Positions 51,982 through 60,678 of a stretch of 64,000 nucleotides of DNA are shown piece by piece (the first letter of the stretch is position 1; every line of letters starts with the position of its first letter). The position numbers were made by a program, and so were the translations under genes. The notes below the pieces were generated by a model. The model saw only the letters and a program-made list of their open reading frames with translations. It was not told the DNA's origin and did not search any database. The stretch lies in NCBI GenBank assembly GCA_016721185.1, contig JADKIP010000015.1, forward strand, positions 343,501 to 407,500, written 5' to 3'. The stretch comes from Candidatus Dechloromonas phosphorivorans. Lineage in GTDB: Bacteria > Pseudomonadota > Gammaproteobacteria > Burkholderiales > Rhodocyclaceae.

Positions 51982-52392
51982 TCAGGCTGCTGCCTGTTGT
52001 TTACCTGGTGCAATCTCTGCCCAGGCCTCACGTAAACTAGCCAATAACTCTCCAACCTCATCCAGCGCTGCGACATTGTTTTTCAGATTGGCAAAAAGTA
52101 GTCGCTGGGTCATGTACTCGTAAAGCGCCGCCAGACGTTCAGCAAGATCGCCCCCTGCCGACATGTCCAGACTGGCTAGCAAGCCATTAGCGATCAGATC
52201 AATCGCCTTGGATGTAGCCATGCCTTTTTGGGCAATATCGCCTGATTTCATATGAATCCGGGCCAAGGAAACTGCAGTAATCGCACCATCGAAAAGCATC
52301 AAAATTAAACGGTGGGGATCGGAGGACTCAACTGCTGCCTCGACGCCGACCTTGGCGTAACTCTCTGCGGGGCTGCGCATCATGCCGAACAT
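51982..52392 (-). CDS. fliS: Flagellin export chaperone FliS
   Basis: 136 residues with the family features Y-A-K-V-G-V-E-A-A-V-E-S-S-D-P-H-R-L-I and M-L-F-D-G-A near the N-terminus, and Y-M-T-Q-R-L-L-F-A-N in the centre. FliS binds the flagellin C-terminus before export. It lies 11 bp after fliD. Confidence 0.95.
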   Translation of the reverse strand: MFGMMRSPAESYAKVGVEAAVESSDPHRLILMLFDGAITAVSLARIHMKSGDIAQKGMATSKAIDLIANGLLASLDMSAGGDLAERLAALYEYMTQRLLFANLKNNVAALDEVGELLASLREAWAEIAPGKQQAAA

Positions 52393-52403
52393 TGTTGGAT
52401 TTC

Positions 52404-53861
52404 CTAGTTATTGTTTGATCTGTAAGCACCTGGCAAGTTAGCCAGTTGCTGGGTGAGGTAAGCGCTTGTCCCATTCATGCTGGTAACCAAGGTGTCGAGC
52501 GCCGAAAACTGTTTGCGGTAACGGCTTTCTATGGTGGTCAGACGGCTTTGCAACGCGTTCGCCCGCTTATCAAGATCGCTGATTAATCGGTTTATCCCAT
52601 CGGTAGCGTTAGTGATACTCCCTGTGCTGCCAACCACATTATCGATATTGCTTTTGAAGGAAGAGCCAACTGTTGAGACCAGCGTCGAAACACCGCTAAA
52701 GTCAGCCGCGATGGCCGCAGTCAGTTTCGTTGTGTTGAGCGCCAGCGTGCCATCCTTCTGGATTGAAACGCCGATGTCGGACAATGTTTGATAAACGGAG
52801 GTGCCGCCCGCTTTGGTCTGCAACAGGTTCCGCGTTTCGTTCTGGACGCTGCGTAACGTCGCGTTACCTTGGAGTGCCCCCGCTTTTTTTGTGGTTGCAT
52901 CGTAATAGCCGAGGTTCTTCATGACGCCGGCAGACTCGTTATAAGCTTTGATAAAGCTGCCCAAAGCAGAAACCAACTGGGTGGTGCTATCTTTGGTAAC
53001 GGTCAGTGTGGTTGGCGTTCCTGACGTGGTCTTGAGCAAACTCAGGGTTACCCCATCGAGCGCGCCGGTGACTGAATTGGTACTGCTGGTGCCTGCGATG
53101 CCATTTAATTTATAGGCAGCATTGGTGGCCGCTTGCCCACCCTTCAGGGAATCCTGTGACAAAACACCTGAACCTGCGCCGCTTGGGTCAAAGTCAAATC
53201 CGCTGACGCCAGAGAGTTTCATTACATTGGACAAACCGGTTTGACTGCTGCTCAGTACCAACTGCTTGCCGTTAGTGCCGTTGATGATGGTGGCGCTGAC
53301 GCGGCCATCGGCTGCTGCGGTATTGATTGCGTCCCGCATCTGCTCCAGCGTGCTACCTGCTGCGACCGTTACATTTAACTCGCGAGCGGTGTCGGCTGCG
53401 AAGGCATAAGCGCCACTGAGACCAGACTGTGTACCCAGTTCGATCTTTAGCGTGCCCCCGGCCGCCAGGCCGGCAGTGACTGCGGCTGCACCGGGGATAT
53501 CTAAACTATCAGGGCTCGTCAGGCGATGTGATACGGCGAGGGCAGTCACTTCCAGATTGTAGTTGCCAACGACTGCGCCGGATGCTGCCGTAGCGGTGGC
53601 GATGGTGGTATCTGCCAACGTAGCCTTGAAGCTGGCAAATTTGTCGTTTGGATTTTGCCCAACATTCAGCACCATGAATTGCGAAGCAGTTAGCAACGAA
53701 GACAAGCCGCTCTTGAGATTACCCAGCGCCGAGATCCGGGCTTGGTAAGTCGCTTCTTTGGTCTGCAAGGCAAGTAGAGGCTGCTGCTCAACCTGCATCA
53801 AACTCGTGACGATGCTATTGAGATCGATTCCTGAACCAGCGCCGAGAGATGAGATGGCCAT
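52404..53861 (-). CDS. fliD: Filament cap protein FliD
   Basis: Filament cap (HAP2) of 485 residues. N-terminal G-A-G-S-G-I-D-L-N-S-I-V-T-S-L-M and the C-terminal coiled helix (Y-R-K-Q-F-S-A-L-D-T-L-V-T-S-M-N) frame a Thr/Ser/Ala-rich central region. Normal length. In the fliC-flaG-fliD-fliS-fliT order typical of polar flagellates. Confidence 0.96.
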   Translation of the reverse strand: MAISSLGAGSGIDLNSIVTSLMQVEQQPLLALQTKEATYQARISALGNLKSGLSSLLTASQFMVLNVGQNPNDKFASFKATLADTTIATATAASGAVVGNYNLEVTALAVSHRLTSPDSLDIPGAAAVTAGLAAGGTLKIELGTQSGLSGAYAFAADTARELNVTVAAGSTLEQMRDAINTAAADGRVSATIINGTNGKQLVLSSSQTGLSNVMKLSGVSGFDFDPSGAGSGVLSQDSLKGGQAATNAAYKLNGIAGTSSTNSVTGALDGVTLSLLKTTSGTPTTLTVTKDSTTQLVSALGSFIKAYNESAGVMKNLGYYDATTKKAGALQGNATLRSVQNETRNLLQTKAGGTSVYQTLSDIGVSIQKDGTLALNTTKLTAAIAADFSGVSTLVSTVGSSFKSNIDNVVGSTGSITNATDGINRLISDLDKRANALQSRLTTIESRYRKQFSALDTLVTSMNGTSAYLTQQLANLPGAYRSNNN

Positions 53862-53893
53862 AGCGCGCCTCCGTTAATAGGTGATTGCGTAGT

Positions 53894-54274
53894 TTACGCT
53901 TTTTGCTGCACCAAAAGGCCCTTCATCTGGTCGATTGCCTTGGCAATTACCAGCATTTCCTCGGAAGGTATCTGCCTAATAACTTCCTTCGTCGCGACAT
54001 CGATCACCTTGACGACGGTAATCCCGGTGTCTTCATCCAGGCTGAAGTTGATTGAATTATTAATTGGCTTCAAAAACTCATTGACTGTTTTAGCCGCTTC
54101 TTCAACTTGCTGGCGGCTAGGCTCGACTTTTTGCGTTTGCTCAACTGCCTGTGCGGTCTGCACGGGTGTTGAACTACTGTTCTGAGTTGCCCGCACTTGA
54201 CGCACATCAGCTGTCAACGGTTGTTGTGCGGTTGTGTTTGAGGGCGCGTTGTTGCTCACAGAAGAAATATTCAT
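53894..54274 (-). CDS. flaG: FlaG family flagellar protein
   Basis: 126 residues; a Ser/Thr/Gln-rich disordered N-terminal half and a C-terminal FlaG domain with N-F-S-L-D-E-D-T-G-I-T-V-V-K-V-I-D and V-I-R-Q-I-P-S-E-E-M. FlaG proteins influence filament length. It lies between fliC and fliD. Confidence 0.93.
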   Translation of the reverse strand: MNISSVSNNAPSNTTAQQPLTADVRQVRATQNSSSTPVQTAQAVEQTQKVEPSRQQVEEAAKTVNEFLKPINNSINFSLDEDTGITVVKVIDVATKEVIRQIPSEEMLVIAKAIDQMKGLLVQQKA

Positions 54275-54321
54275 GGCCAGCTCCTGGCTTTATGGACAAA
54301 GGGCGCGAGGCGTTTCCGCCA

Positions 54322-54351
54322 CCGCGCCCGGTGTGTTACGGCCGGGCGCGG
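54322..54351. repeat. GC-rich stem-loop between fliC and flaG
   Basis: CCGCGCCCGG (54322-54331) and CCGGGCGCGG (54342-54351) form a perfect 10-bp inverted repeat with a 10-base loop, about 20 bp downstream of the fliC stop. There is no T-run on the fliC-sense side, so it is not a standard terminator. It may act as an mRNA 3' stabiliser or attenuator limiting read-through to flaG-fliD. Confidence 0.75.
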
Positions 54352-54370
54352 GGCCGGGCCGGGGTCAGGA

Positions 54371-56149
54371 TTATTGCAGCAGGCTCAGCACGTTTTGCGG
54401 CACGGAGTTAGCTTGGGCCAGCATCGCGGTACCTGCCTGTTGCAGAATCTGCGCACGGGTCAGCGTGGCGGTTTCCTGAGCGAAGTCGGCATCCATGATC
54501 CGGCTGCGTGCTGCGCTCAGATTTTCTGACGAAGTTGCCAGGTTGCTCACCACTGCGCTGAAACGGTTCTGCACTGCACCAAGATTGGCTCGACTCGAGT
54601 TGATGTTGGCCAAGGCGGAATCAATGGTTGCGATGGCATTCTGAGCACCGGCAGCGGTCTTAAGGTCGACCGATGATACGCCTGCACCGAAAGTGGCAGT
54701 TGCTGCTGTATATGCTGACGTTAGGCCTGCTCGTGCGATATCAGCACCGTTCAAGGTTATGCCCGCGCTACCTGTCGAATTTAGTGAGACCGTTCCACGC
54801 GAGACTGAGGCGGTATTGGAATTCAATTGAGTAGCATCAAAACCGGTTCTGGTTACCGTTGTAGCTTGGTTCGTCAAGCTGCCACTGATGCTGATGTCTT
54901 GCCCAGCAGCGGTGGTCAAGGTCAAAGTACCTGCGCCATCAGTGGCGGCTGTGACGCCGGTCTTGCTGGTCAGAGCATTAATGGCGGCAGCGACGTTGTC
55001 GCCTTGAGTTGTGGCATTGGTTCCGGCGGAAACAGCACCGATATCATAGCCGTTGATCGTCAGGTCGCCGGCAGCCAGGGCGCCCGCAGCGGCAGCGCCA
55101 GCGCCGGTAACACCGGCGGCGGAGTAGGTGGCTGCGGTCAAGCCAGTCTTGGCTGCTGAAGCGCCGCCAGTGCCGGCCATCAGGCTGATGTTGCGGCCGT
55201 CGGCAGCAGTCAGCGAGATAGCGCCAGTCGTTGTGCTGAAGGTTGCGGTAACGCCGGTCTGGTTGGATACGGCATTGATAGCGGCCGAGACGTTATTGCC
55301 CATGCCGGTTGCGTTGGTGCCGGCTGCAACAGCACCGATGTTGACGCCATTGACGTAGATGCTGTCGGCTGCAGTTCCGGCAATTGCCGTGAACGTGGTT
55401 GCTGCGACACCGGTAACCGTGGTTGCGCCTGCGGTAGCCGTTACGCCTGTCTGGCCAGAGACAGCATTGAAGGCTGCTGCCTTGGCAATTGCGCTGTCAT
55501 TGCCGCCTGCAGCAGAAACGCCGTCGCGCTGGGTGGGGCCGATGCCGTAACCATTGACCGTGATGCCACCGGCGGCAATATTACCGGCGGCGAGGGCGCC
55601 AGCGACTTTTGTCGAGTATGAGGAGGTTGTGCCGACACCCAGGGCATCCGTCTTGGCGCTGGCAATCGAATTAATTGCAATCGTTTCGCCGGCGTTGGCG
55701 CCGACCTGGAAGCTTTGTGCGTTGAAGGTACCGTCAAGCAATTTGACACCGTTGAATGAGGACTGGCTGGCTACCGTATTAATTTGCTGGACCAGTTGTT
55801 CAACTTCTAGCTGAAGTGCGGCGCGGTCGGAGGCGCTGTTGGTGGCGTTGGAAGCCTGTACAGCCAGTTCGCGCATCCGGGACAGGGAGTCGCTGACACT
55901 GGCCAGCGCGCCTTCAGCCGTTTGCGCCAGAGAGATGCCGTCGTTGGAGTTACGTTGGGCTTGATTGATGCCGCTGATTTGTGAGCTCATCCGGCTAGAA
56001 ATGGCCAAGCCTGCTGCGTCGTCTTTGGCGCTGTTGATGCGCAGGCCGGAAGACAGGCGTTGCAGCGAAGTAGCCAGATCAGATTGCGATTTCGTCAAAT
56101 TGCGTTGTGCATTGAGTGACGATACGTTTGTGTTGATAACTTGTGCCAT
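54371..56149 (-). CDS. fliC: Flagellin FliC with repeated central domain
   Basis: 592-residue filament protein. The N-terminal core (1-~165) begins M-A-Q-V-I-N-T-N-V-S-S-L-N-A-Q-R-N-L and has R-L-S-S-G-L-R-I-N-S-A-K-D-D-A-A-G-L; the C-terminal core ends in P-Q-N-V-L-S-L-L-Q. The variable domain (about 180-500), dominated by Ala, Thr, Gly and Ser, contains three related segments (flagellin IN type). AAGGAG precedes the ATG, and a sigma-28 promoter lies about 100 bp upstream. The adjacent TPR-glycosyltransferase suggests the Ser/Thr-rich surface is glycosylated. Confidence 0.96.
   Translation of the reverse strand: MAQVINTNVSSLNAQRNLTKSQSDLATSLQRLSSGLRINSAKDDAAGLAISSRMSSQISGINQAQRNSNDGISLAQTAEGALASVSDSLSRMRELAVQASNATNSASDRAALQLEVEQLVQQINTVASQSSFNGVKLLDGTFNAQSFQVGANAGETIAINSIASAKTDALGVGTTSSYSTKVAGALAAGNIAAGGITVNGYGIGPTQRDGVSAAGGNDSAIAKAAAFNAVSGQTGVTATAGATTVTGVAATTFTAIAGTAADSIYVNGVNIGAVAAGTNATGMGNNVSAAINAVSNQTGVTATFSTTTGAISLTAADGRNISLMAGTGGASAAKTGLTAATYSAAGVTGAGAAAAGALAAGDLTINGYDIGAVSAGTNATTQGDNVAAAINALTSKTGVTAATDGAGTLTLTTAAGQDISISGSLTNQATTVTRTGFDATQLNSNTASVSRGTVSLNSTGSAGITLNGADIARAGLTSAYTAATATFGAGVSSVDLKTAAGAQNAIATIDSALANINSSRANLGAVQNRFSAVVSNLATSSENLSAARSRIMDADFAQETATLTRAQILQQAGTAMLAQANSVPQNVLSLLQ
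54890..55570 (-). repeat. Three related segments in the fliC variable domain
   Basis: The [IV]-x-[VI]-N-G-x-x-I-G motif occurs near residues 198, 267 and 365, each followed after ~25-35 residues by a T-G-V-T-A-[TA] motif; the second and third copies also share A-G-T-N-A-T-x-x-G-[ND]-N-V-[SA]-A-A-I-N-A. Approximate plus-strand extents are 55430-55570, 55200-55360 and 54890-55070. They fit the flagellin IN repeat type and produce long spurious open frames on the opposite strand. Confidence 0.75.
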
Positions 56150-56168
56150 TTTGTATCTCCTTGGATCA

Positions 56169-56199
56169 GTTAGCCATTTGGCCAGCGCTTTGCGCTAAC
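56169..56199 (-). promoter_or_regulatory. Inverted repeats in the fliC leader
   Basis: GTTAGC (56169-56174) can pair with GCTAAC (56194-56199), and AGCGC (56084+100, i.e. 56184-56188) with GCGCT (56192-56196). The two pairings share bases and exclude each other. The structure sits just upstream of the fliC ribosome site (AAGGAG at 56157-56162, minus strand), so it could tune translation or mRNA stability. Confidence 0.45.
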
Positions 56200-56247
56200 C
56201 GCTTCAAATCTGGGTAGAGCAATCAATTTGTTCTACCGTTGAATCAA

Positions 56248-56274
56248 TTTACGGAGGCTGTCGGGAAAACTTTA
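56248..56274 (-). promoter_or_regulatory. Sigma-28 promoter of fliC
   Basis: On the minus strand TAAAGTTT (56267-56274), 11 bases, TCCGTAAA (56248-56255). The -35 is a perfect sigma-28 match and the -10 shares CCGTAAA with the flgK promoter. Transcription would start about 90-95 bp upstream of the fliC ATG. Confidence 0.85.
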
Positions 56275-56389
56275 GGGTATTTTTGCCTTATTTTTCAGTT
56301 CACCGTGACTGTCGCTGTTATGGGTACTCTTACGACGAAAAGTCGGCGGAAGTGCGTGACGTTCCATAATTTCAGTTTAGAGTTCTTCC

Positions 56390-59014
56390 ATGACCGATCC
56401 AAAACTACATCCTCCGTCTTTGTCGCCAACGCTGGGCGATATTTGTAGCAAGGCCATTGAGTACCATCATGCGGGTCAATTGGAGGCTGCTGAAACTGTC
56501 TATCGTGCGGTACTGCAAGCTGATCCACGGCATCCACTGGCCAACTATCAACTCGGCTTGCTCATCTTCCAGTTACAGCGGCCGGAGGCGGCGTTACCTT
56601 ATTTGTTAGTCGCTTTGGAGGCTGACCCTGAGACGGCGGAACACTGGTTGGTATATGCCGAAGCGCTGATGCAGGCGGGGCAGCGTGACGATGCCCGGGA
56701 AGTTTTGGCGCTGGGGAAATCACACGGACTGGCGGGGCAGGCCTTTGATGCACTTTTGGCACTTTTGGACCATTCTGAGCTAGACAAGCCCGTTTCCCCG
56801 TCGCTGGCGGCAAAAAAATCTTTGAACAAAGGTGTTCGGCCAACTGCGGCGGAGGAGGCTGCACTGATTCAACTACTTGATCAGGGAAGCTATAGCGAAG
56901 GCGTTCCGCTGGCTATTGCGATGACTGAGCGTTTTCCGCTGCATGGCTTTGGCTGGAAGGTTCTTGGGGCGTTGCTCCGATCACAAGGCAAAAGTGCCGC
57001 CGCCCTTCGTCCAACGCAGCGGTCGGTGCAGTTGCTGCCGCGTGACGCGCAGGCGCGAACAAATCTCGGATTGATACTGGGTGATTTGGGCCGTCTTGTG
57101 GAGGCGGCGGCTTGCCATCGCAGGGCAATAGGTATCAATCCATGTTTTGCCGATGCACATAACAATCTTGGCACGACGCTTAAGTTGCAAGGTCAACTCG
57201 ACGAAGCTGAGGCCTGTTATCGGAAAGCGCTGGCCTTGAATGGAAATTTCGCTGAGGCTAACAATAACTTGGGCGTGATGCTTTACGAGCAGAAGCGCTT
57301 TGCCGAGGCCGAGGTTGCCTACTTGGGGGCGCTGGCGATTCAGCCAAATTACCCCGAGGTTTGCAATAACCTGGGTAATGTTTTGAGAAAGCAGGGTCGG
57401 TTAGCCGAGGCAGAAGCCTTTTTGCGGCGGGCTCTGGTGTCTCGGCCTGACTATGCTGAAGCGTATTACAACTTAGCCAGTACCCTACGCGAACAGGGGC
57501 GCCTCAGTGAAGCGGTTGCCAGTTTTCGGCAGGCGCTGACGCTTAAACCTGACTTTTTTGAAGCTCGACTGAATCTTGCTCTTACCGTCAGTGAGCAAGG
57601 GCAGCTAAAAGAGGCGGAGCGTATTTATCAGGAACTTCTCGCAGTAAGCCCCAAGTATGTAGAGGCCTATAACAACTTGGGTGGGGTGCTTCGCCAGCAA
57701 GGGCATCTTCGAGCAGCGGAGGCAAGCTATCGACGGGGCCTGAGTTTCAAGCCGGATGACGCTGAGATGTTCAGCAATCTGCTCTTTAATCATTGTTGCG
57801 GGTCGAGTACTTCTGTTTCGTATTATCTCGAAGAAGCACGCCAATATGGCGCTTTGCTGGACCGTATTACTGGGGCGAGATTTTTGAGTTGGATATCTAC
57901 GCCCTCGCCTGGTCGTTTGCGTGTTGGTTTGGTTTCCGGTGATTTGCGCAACCATGCTGTTGGGCATTGGTTAGAGTGCCTGGTTACTCATATTGACCCA
58001 GCACGCATTGAACTGATTGCTTATCCGACAAATTTGAATTTCGATGATCTAAGCGCGCGCGTGGCACCATTTTTTTCAGCCTGGAAGCCGTTGTCCGACC
58101 GTAGCAACGAAGATGCCGCGAGGATGATTCACGCCGATGGGATTCATGTTCTTATTGATGCCTCGGGCCATACAGCGGGTAATCGGCTTCCTGTTTTTGC
58201 CTGGAAGCCCTCACCAGTGCAAGTCAGTTGGCTAGGGTATTTTGCGACGACGGGTGTTGCGGAAATTGATTATCTACTGGGTGACTCATTTGTTACACCG
58301 GCCAATGAGGCGGCTCATTTCACCGAAAAAATCTGGCGGTTGCCGGAGAGTTATTTGTGTTTCACACCACCCAAACTCGCCATGGAAGTCGGGCCTCTGC
58401 CGGCGTTAGTTAACGGCTATGTCACCTTCGGTTGTTTTAATAATTTGGCGAAGATGGGCGATGAGGTAGTCGCTGTGTGGGCCCGAGTGCTTCATGCGGT
58501 ACCCAACTCTCGGTTGTTTTTGAAAACCGGGCAGTTGAACGATGTTGATCTCTATGCATCTACTTGTCAGCGCTTCGCTGATTTTGGCATTGCGGCTGAC
58601 CGCTTGATCATGGAGGGAGGGGCGCCGCGAGCCGAACTTTTGGCCGCCTATCAGCGGGTCGATATTGCCCTCGACCCTTTTCCTTACCCAGGTGGAACAA
58701 CCAGTGTTGAAGCAATATGGATGGGCGTGCCGCTGATTGCCCGGTGTGGTGACCGTTTTCTTTCACATATGGGGGAGACGATTAATCATAACGCGGGTTT
58801 GGCTGACTGGATTGCATTGGATGATGATGCCTACGTTGCCAAGGCTGTGAACTTTTCAGGCGATCTGGTACAGCTCGCAGGTACGCGTGCTAGGTTGCGT
58901 CAACAGGCACTTGAGTCTCCACTTTTTAATGCGCCACGTTTTGCTCGAAACTTTGAGACGGCGTTGTGGGGGATGTGGCAAAAGTGGGCAACAGAACATG
59001 AGGTTTCAAAATGA
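56390..59014 (+). CDS. TPR-repeat O-GlcNAc transferase-like (GT41/SPINDLY) protein
   Basis: 874 residues. About ten or more TPR units run from ~20 to ~460 (e.g. A-E-A-Y-Y-N-L-A-S-T-L-R-E-Q-G-R). The C-terminal GT41 catalytic part (about 505-865) has the N-H-A-V-G-H motif near 521, aligned by eye with the His region of human OGT, W-L-G-Y-F-A-T-T-G, F-N-N-L-A-K near 687 where OGT has its UDP-binding Lys, and P-Y-P-G-G-T-T-S. All key blocks are present. It probably attaches a sugar to Ser/Thr; flagellin is the obvious substrate, as the gene is divergent from fliC. Overlaps the next gene by 4 bp. No clear promoter was seen in the 115 bp upstream of the fliC promoter. Confidence 0.9.
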   Translation: MTDPKLHPPSLSPTLGDICSKAIEYHHAGQLEAAETVYRAVLQADPRHPLANYQLGLLIFQLQRPEAALPYLLVALEADPETAEHWLVYAEALMQAGQRDDAREVLALGKSHGLAGQAFDALLALLDHSELDKPVSPSLAAKKSLNKGVRPTAAEEAALIQLLDQGSYSEGVPLAIAMTERFPLHGFGWKVLGALLRSQGKSAAALRPTQRSVQLLPRDAQARTNLGLILGDLGRLVEAAACHRRAIGINPCFADAHNNLGTTLKLQGQLDEAEACYRKALALNGNFAEANNNLGVMLYEQKRFAEAEVAYLGALAIQPNYPEVCNNLGNVLRKQGRLAEAEAFLRRALVSRPDYAEAYYNLASTLREQGRLSEAVASFRQALTLKPDFFEARLNLALTVSEQGQLKEAERIYQELLAVSPKYVEAYNNLGGVLRQQGHLRAAEASYRRGLSFKPDDAEMFSNLLFNHCCGSSTSVSYYLEEARQYGALLDRITGARFLSWISTPSPGRLRVGLVSGDLRNHAVGHWLECLVTHIDPARIELIAYPTNLNFDDLSARVAPFFSAWKPLSDRSNEDAARMIHADGIHVLIDASGHTAGNRLPVFAWKPSPVQVSWLGYFATTGVAEIDYLLGDSFVTPANEAAHFTEKIWRLPESYLCFTPPKLAMEVGPLPALVNGYVTFGCFNNLAKMGDEVVAVWARVLHAVPNSRLFLKTGQLNDVDLYASTCQRFADFGIAADRLIMEGGAPRAELLAAYQRVDIALDPFPYPGGTTSVEAIWMGVPLIARCGDRFLSHMGETINHNAGLADWIALDDDAYVAKAVNFSGDLVQLAGTRARLRQQALESPLFNAPRFARNFETALWGMWQKWATEHEVSK

Positions 59015-59949
59015 CTCCAACGACTTTGGTGACGGGAGGGGCCGGTTTTATTGGCTCTCACCTTTGTGAAAGGCTGGTTGCGGCGGGAGATGAGGTGTTG
59101 TGCCTGGATAATTTCTACACCGGCACAAAAGAAAATATTCGCCATTTATTGCTCAAGCCGAATTTTGAGCTCGTTCGCCACGATATCTGGTTACCAATAT
59201 ATGTGGAAGTGGATCGAATCTACAATCTCGCCTGCCCGGCGAGCCCTGTTCATTATCAGAATAATCCCGTTTCGACGACCAAGACATCCGTCCTTGGCGC
59301 GATAAATATGCTGGGCTTGGCCAAGCGTCGGCAGGCGCGGATTTTGCAAGCTTCCACGAGTGAAGTTTACGGTGATCCGAAGCAGCATCCGCAAACGGAA
59401 AGTTATTGGGGAAACGTTAACCCGATTGGACCACGTGCTTGTTACGATGAAGGAAAGCGTTGTGCTGAAACCCTATTTTTCGACTATCACCGGCAAAGCG
59501 GCGTCGATATTCGTGTGGTTCGCATCTTTAATACCTATGGCCCACGGATGCACCCCCGCGATGGCCGGGTAGTGAGCAACTTCATTGTGCAGGCATTAAG
59601 CGGCGAGCCCATTACTTTGTACGGTGATGGGCAGCAGACACGCTCGTTCTGTTATGTCGATGATTTGGTTGATGGCTTACTGGCGATGATGAAGCAGGAG
59701 GAAGAGGTTGGTCCGGTCAACCTCGGAAATCCGGTGGAATTCACTATTCGAGAGTTGGCCGAGGCGGTGCTTCGCCTTACTTGTTCGAAAAGTGAGTTGA
59801 TCTTTCTTCCGTTGCCGCAGGACGACCCTGCTCAGCGCCAGCCGGATATTGCCAAGGCGAAATCCATTATTGAGTGGGCGCCTAAAGTGGGGCTTGAGGA
59901 TGGATTGAAAGAGACTATCGCTTATTTTCGCCGCAAGTTAACCGCTTAA
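59011..59949 (+). CDS. UDP-glucuronate decarboxylase (UDP-xylose synthase) family protein
   Basis: 312-residue short-chain dehydrogenase of the extended type. NAD-binding G-G-A-G-F-I-G-S-H is at 9-17, and the active-site Y-x3-K occurs as Y-D-E-G-K-R, a signature of UDP-xylose synthases that oxidise and decarboxylate UDP-glucuronate to UDP-xylose. R-P/R-x-x-N-T-Y-G-P-R-M-H is also typical. Start overlaps the glycosyltransferase stop (ATGA), so the nucleotide sugar may feed flagellin modification or a surface glycan. Confidence 0.92.
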   Translation: MTPTTLVTGGAGFIGSHLCERLVAAGDEVLCLDNFYTGTKENIRHLLLKPNFELVRHDIWLPIYVEVDRIYNLACPASPVHYQNNPVSTTKTSVLGAINMLGLAKRRQARILQASTSEVYGDPKQHPQTESYWGNVNPIGPRACYDEGKRCAETLFFDYHRQSGVDIRVVRIFNTYGPRMHPRDGRVVSNFIVQALSGEPITLYGDGQQTRSFCYVDDLVDGLLAMMKQEEEVGPVNLGNPVEFTIRELAEAVLRLTCSKSELIFLPLPQDDPAQRQPDIAKAKSIIEWAPKVGLEDGLKETIAYFRRKLTA

Positions 59950-59970
59950 CTTTTAATCTGGAAGTTATCT

Positions 59971-60651
59971 ATGCAAGGTCTTACTGCTTACAATTTGAAA
60001 ATTGTTTCTGAAGTTTTGGGTGGTAAAGCGTACCCCCTAGAGCTTCTTCATTTGTTAGGTGAGAGCCCCCTTGTGCTCGACCTAGGCGCGAATATTGGTT
60101 CGTTTTCGTTGGCCTGCCATGCTTTGCGCAAGGACGTTCGTCTTGTTGCTCTTGAGCCAGATCCTGCTAATTTCATTGCATTGAAAGCAAATCTGGCGGT
60201 GACGGACGCTGTGTTGTATCAAGCAGCTTTGAGTGATTGTGATGGTGAAGTTGTTCTTTTTTTAGGGGAGCAAGACGCGGTAGCTAATTCAATTTTTTCA
60301 GGGAAGATGGTTTCAGCGCAACGTTTGGTTGCTGTCCAAGCATTAGGAATGAAGAGTTTCTTGGGTCAGATTGTCATTCAGTACGGAGAAATTGGCTTGC
60401 TGAAATGTGATATTGAAGGGGGTGAGTGGAATTTCCTGAGTTTAAGTGATGATTTTCTTTCGTCTATCCCTGCTATTTTCATTGAATATCATTCGGCGTC
60501 TTTTCTTGCAGAGTTTTTACCCAAAATATTACAAAGCCATGTGCTTTACAGCGGTCTTGTTCGCTTCCCTCATCGGGGTGAATTGGCGCTGATTAGGACA
60601 GATTTGGTTTCTTGCGAACAGTCGGCTTACGAAATTCGACCAGGAAAATAG
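59971..60651 (+). CDS. FkbM family methyltransferase
   Basis: 226 residues with the SAM-binding V-L-D-L-G-A-N-I-G-S-F-S motif at about 34-45, L-E-P-D-P-A-N and the FkbM-typical L-L-K-C-D-I-E-G-G-E-W. FkbM enzymes O-methylate sugars or small molecules; position after the glycosyltransferase and decarboxylase suggests methylation of the flagellin glycan. Its codon use looks more AT-rich than the flagellar genes (many TTT, TTG, GTT), hinting at separate acquisition. Confidence 0.85.
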   Translation: MQGLTAYNLKIVSEVLGGKAYPLELLHLLGESPLVLDLGANIGSFSLACHALRKDVRLVALEPDPANFIALKANLAVTDAVLYQAALSDCDGEVVLFLGEQDAVANSIFSGKMVSAQRLVAVQALGMKSFLGQIVIQYGEIGLLKCDIEGGEWNFLSLSDDFLSSIPAIFIEYHSASFLAEFLPKILQSHVLYSGLVRFPHRGELALIRTDLVSCEQSAYEIRPGK

Positions 60652-60678
60652 GGGACTGTAGCTCTGGCACTCTTTGGA

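Noticed and set aside
54827..55814. Several plus-strand open frames antisense to fliC
   Set aside because: Ala/Val/Pro-rich translations that simply mirror the Ala/Thr/Gly repeats of flagellin.
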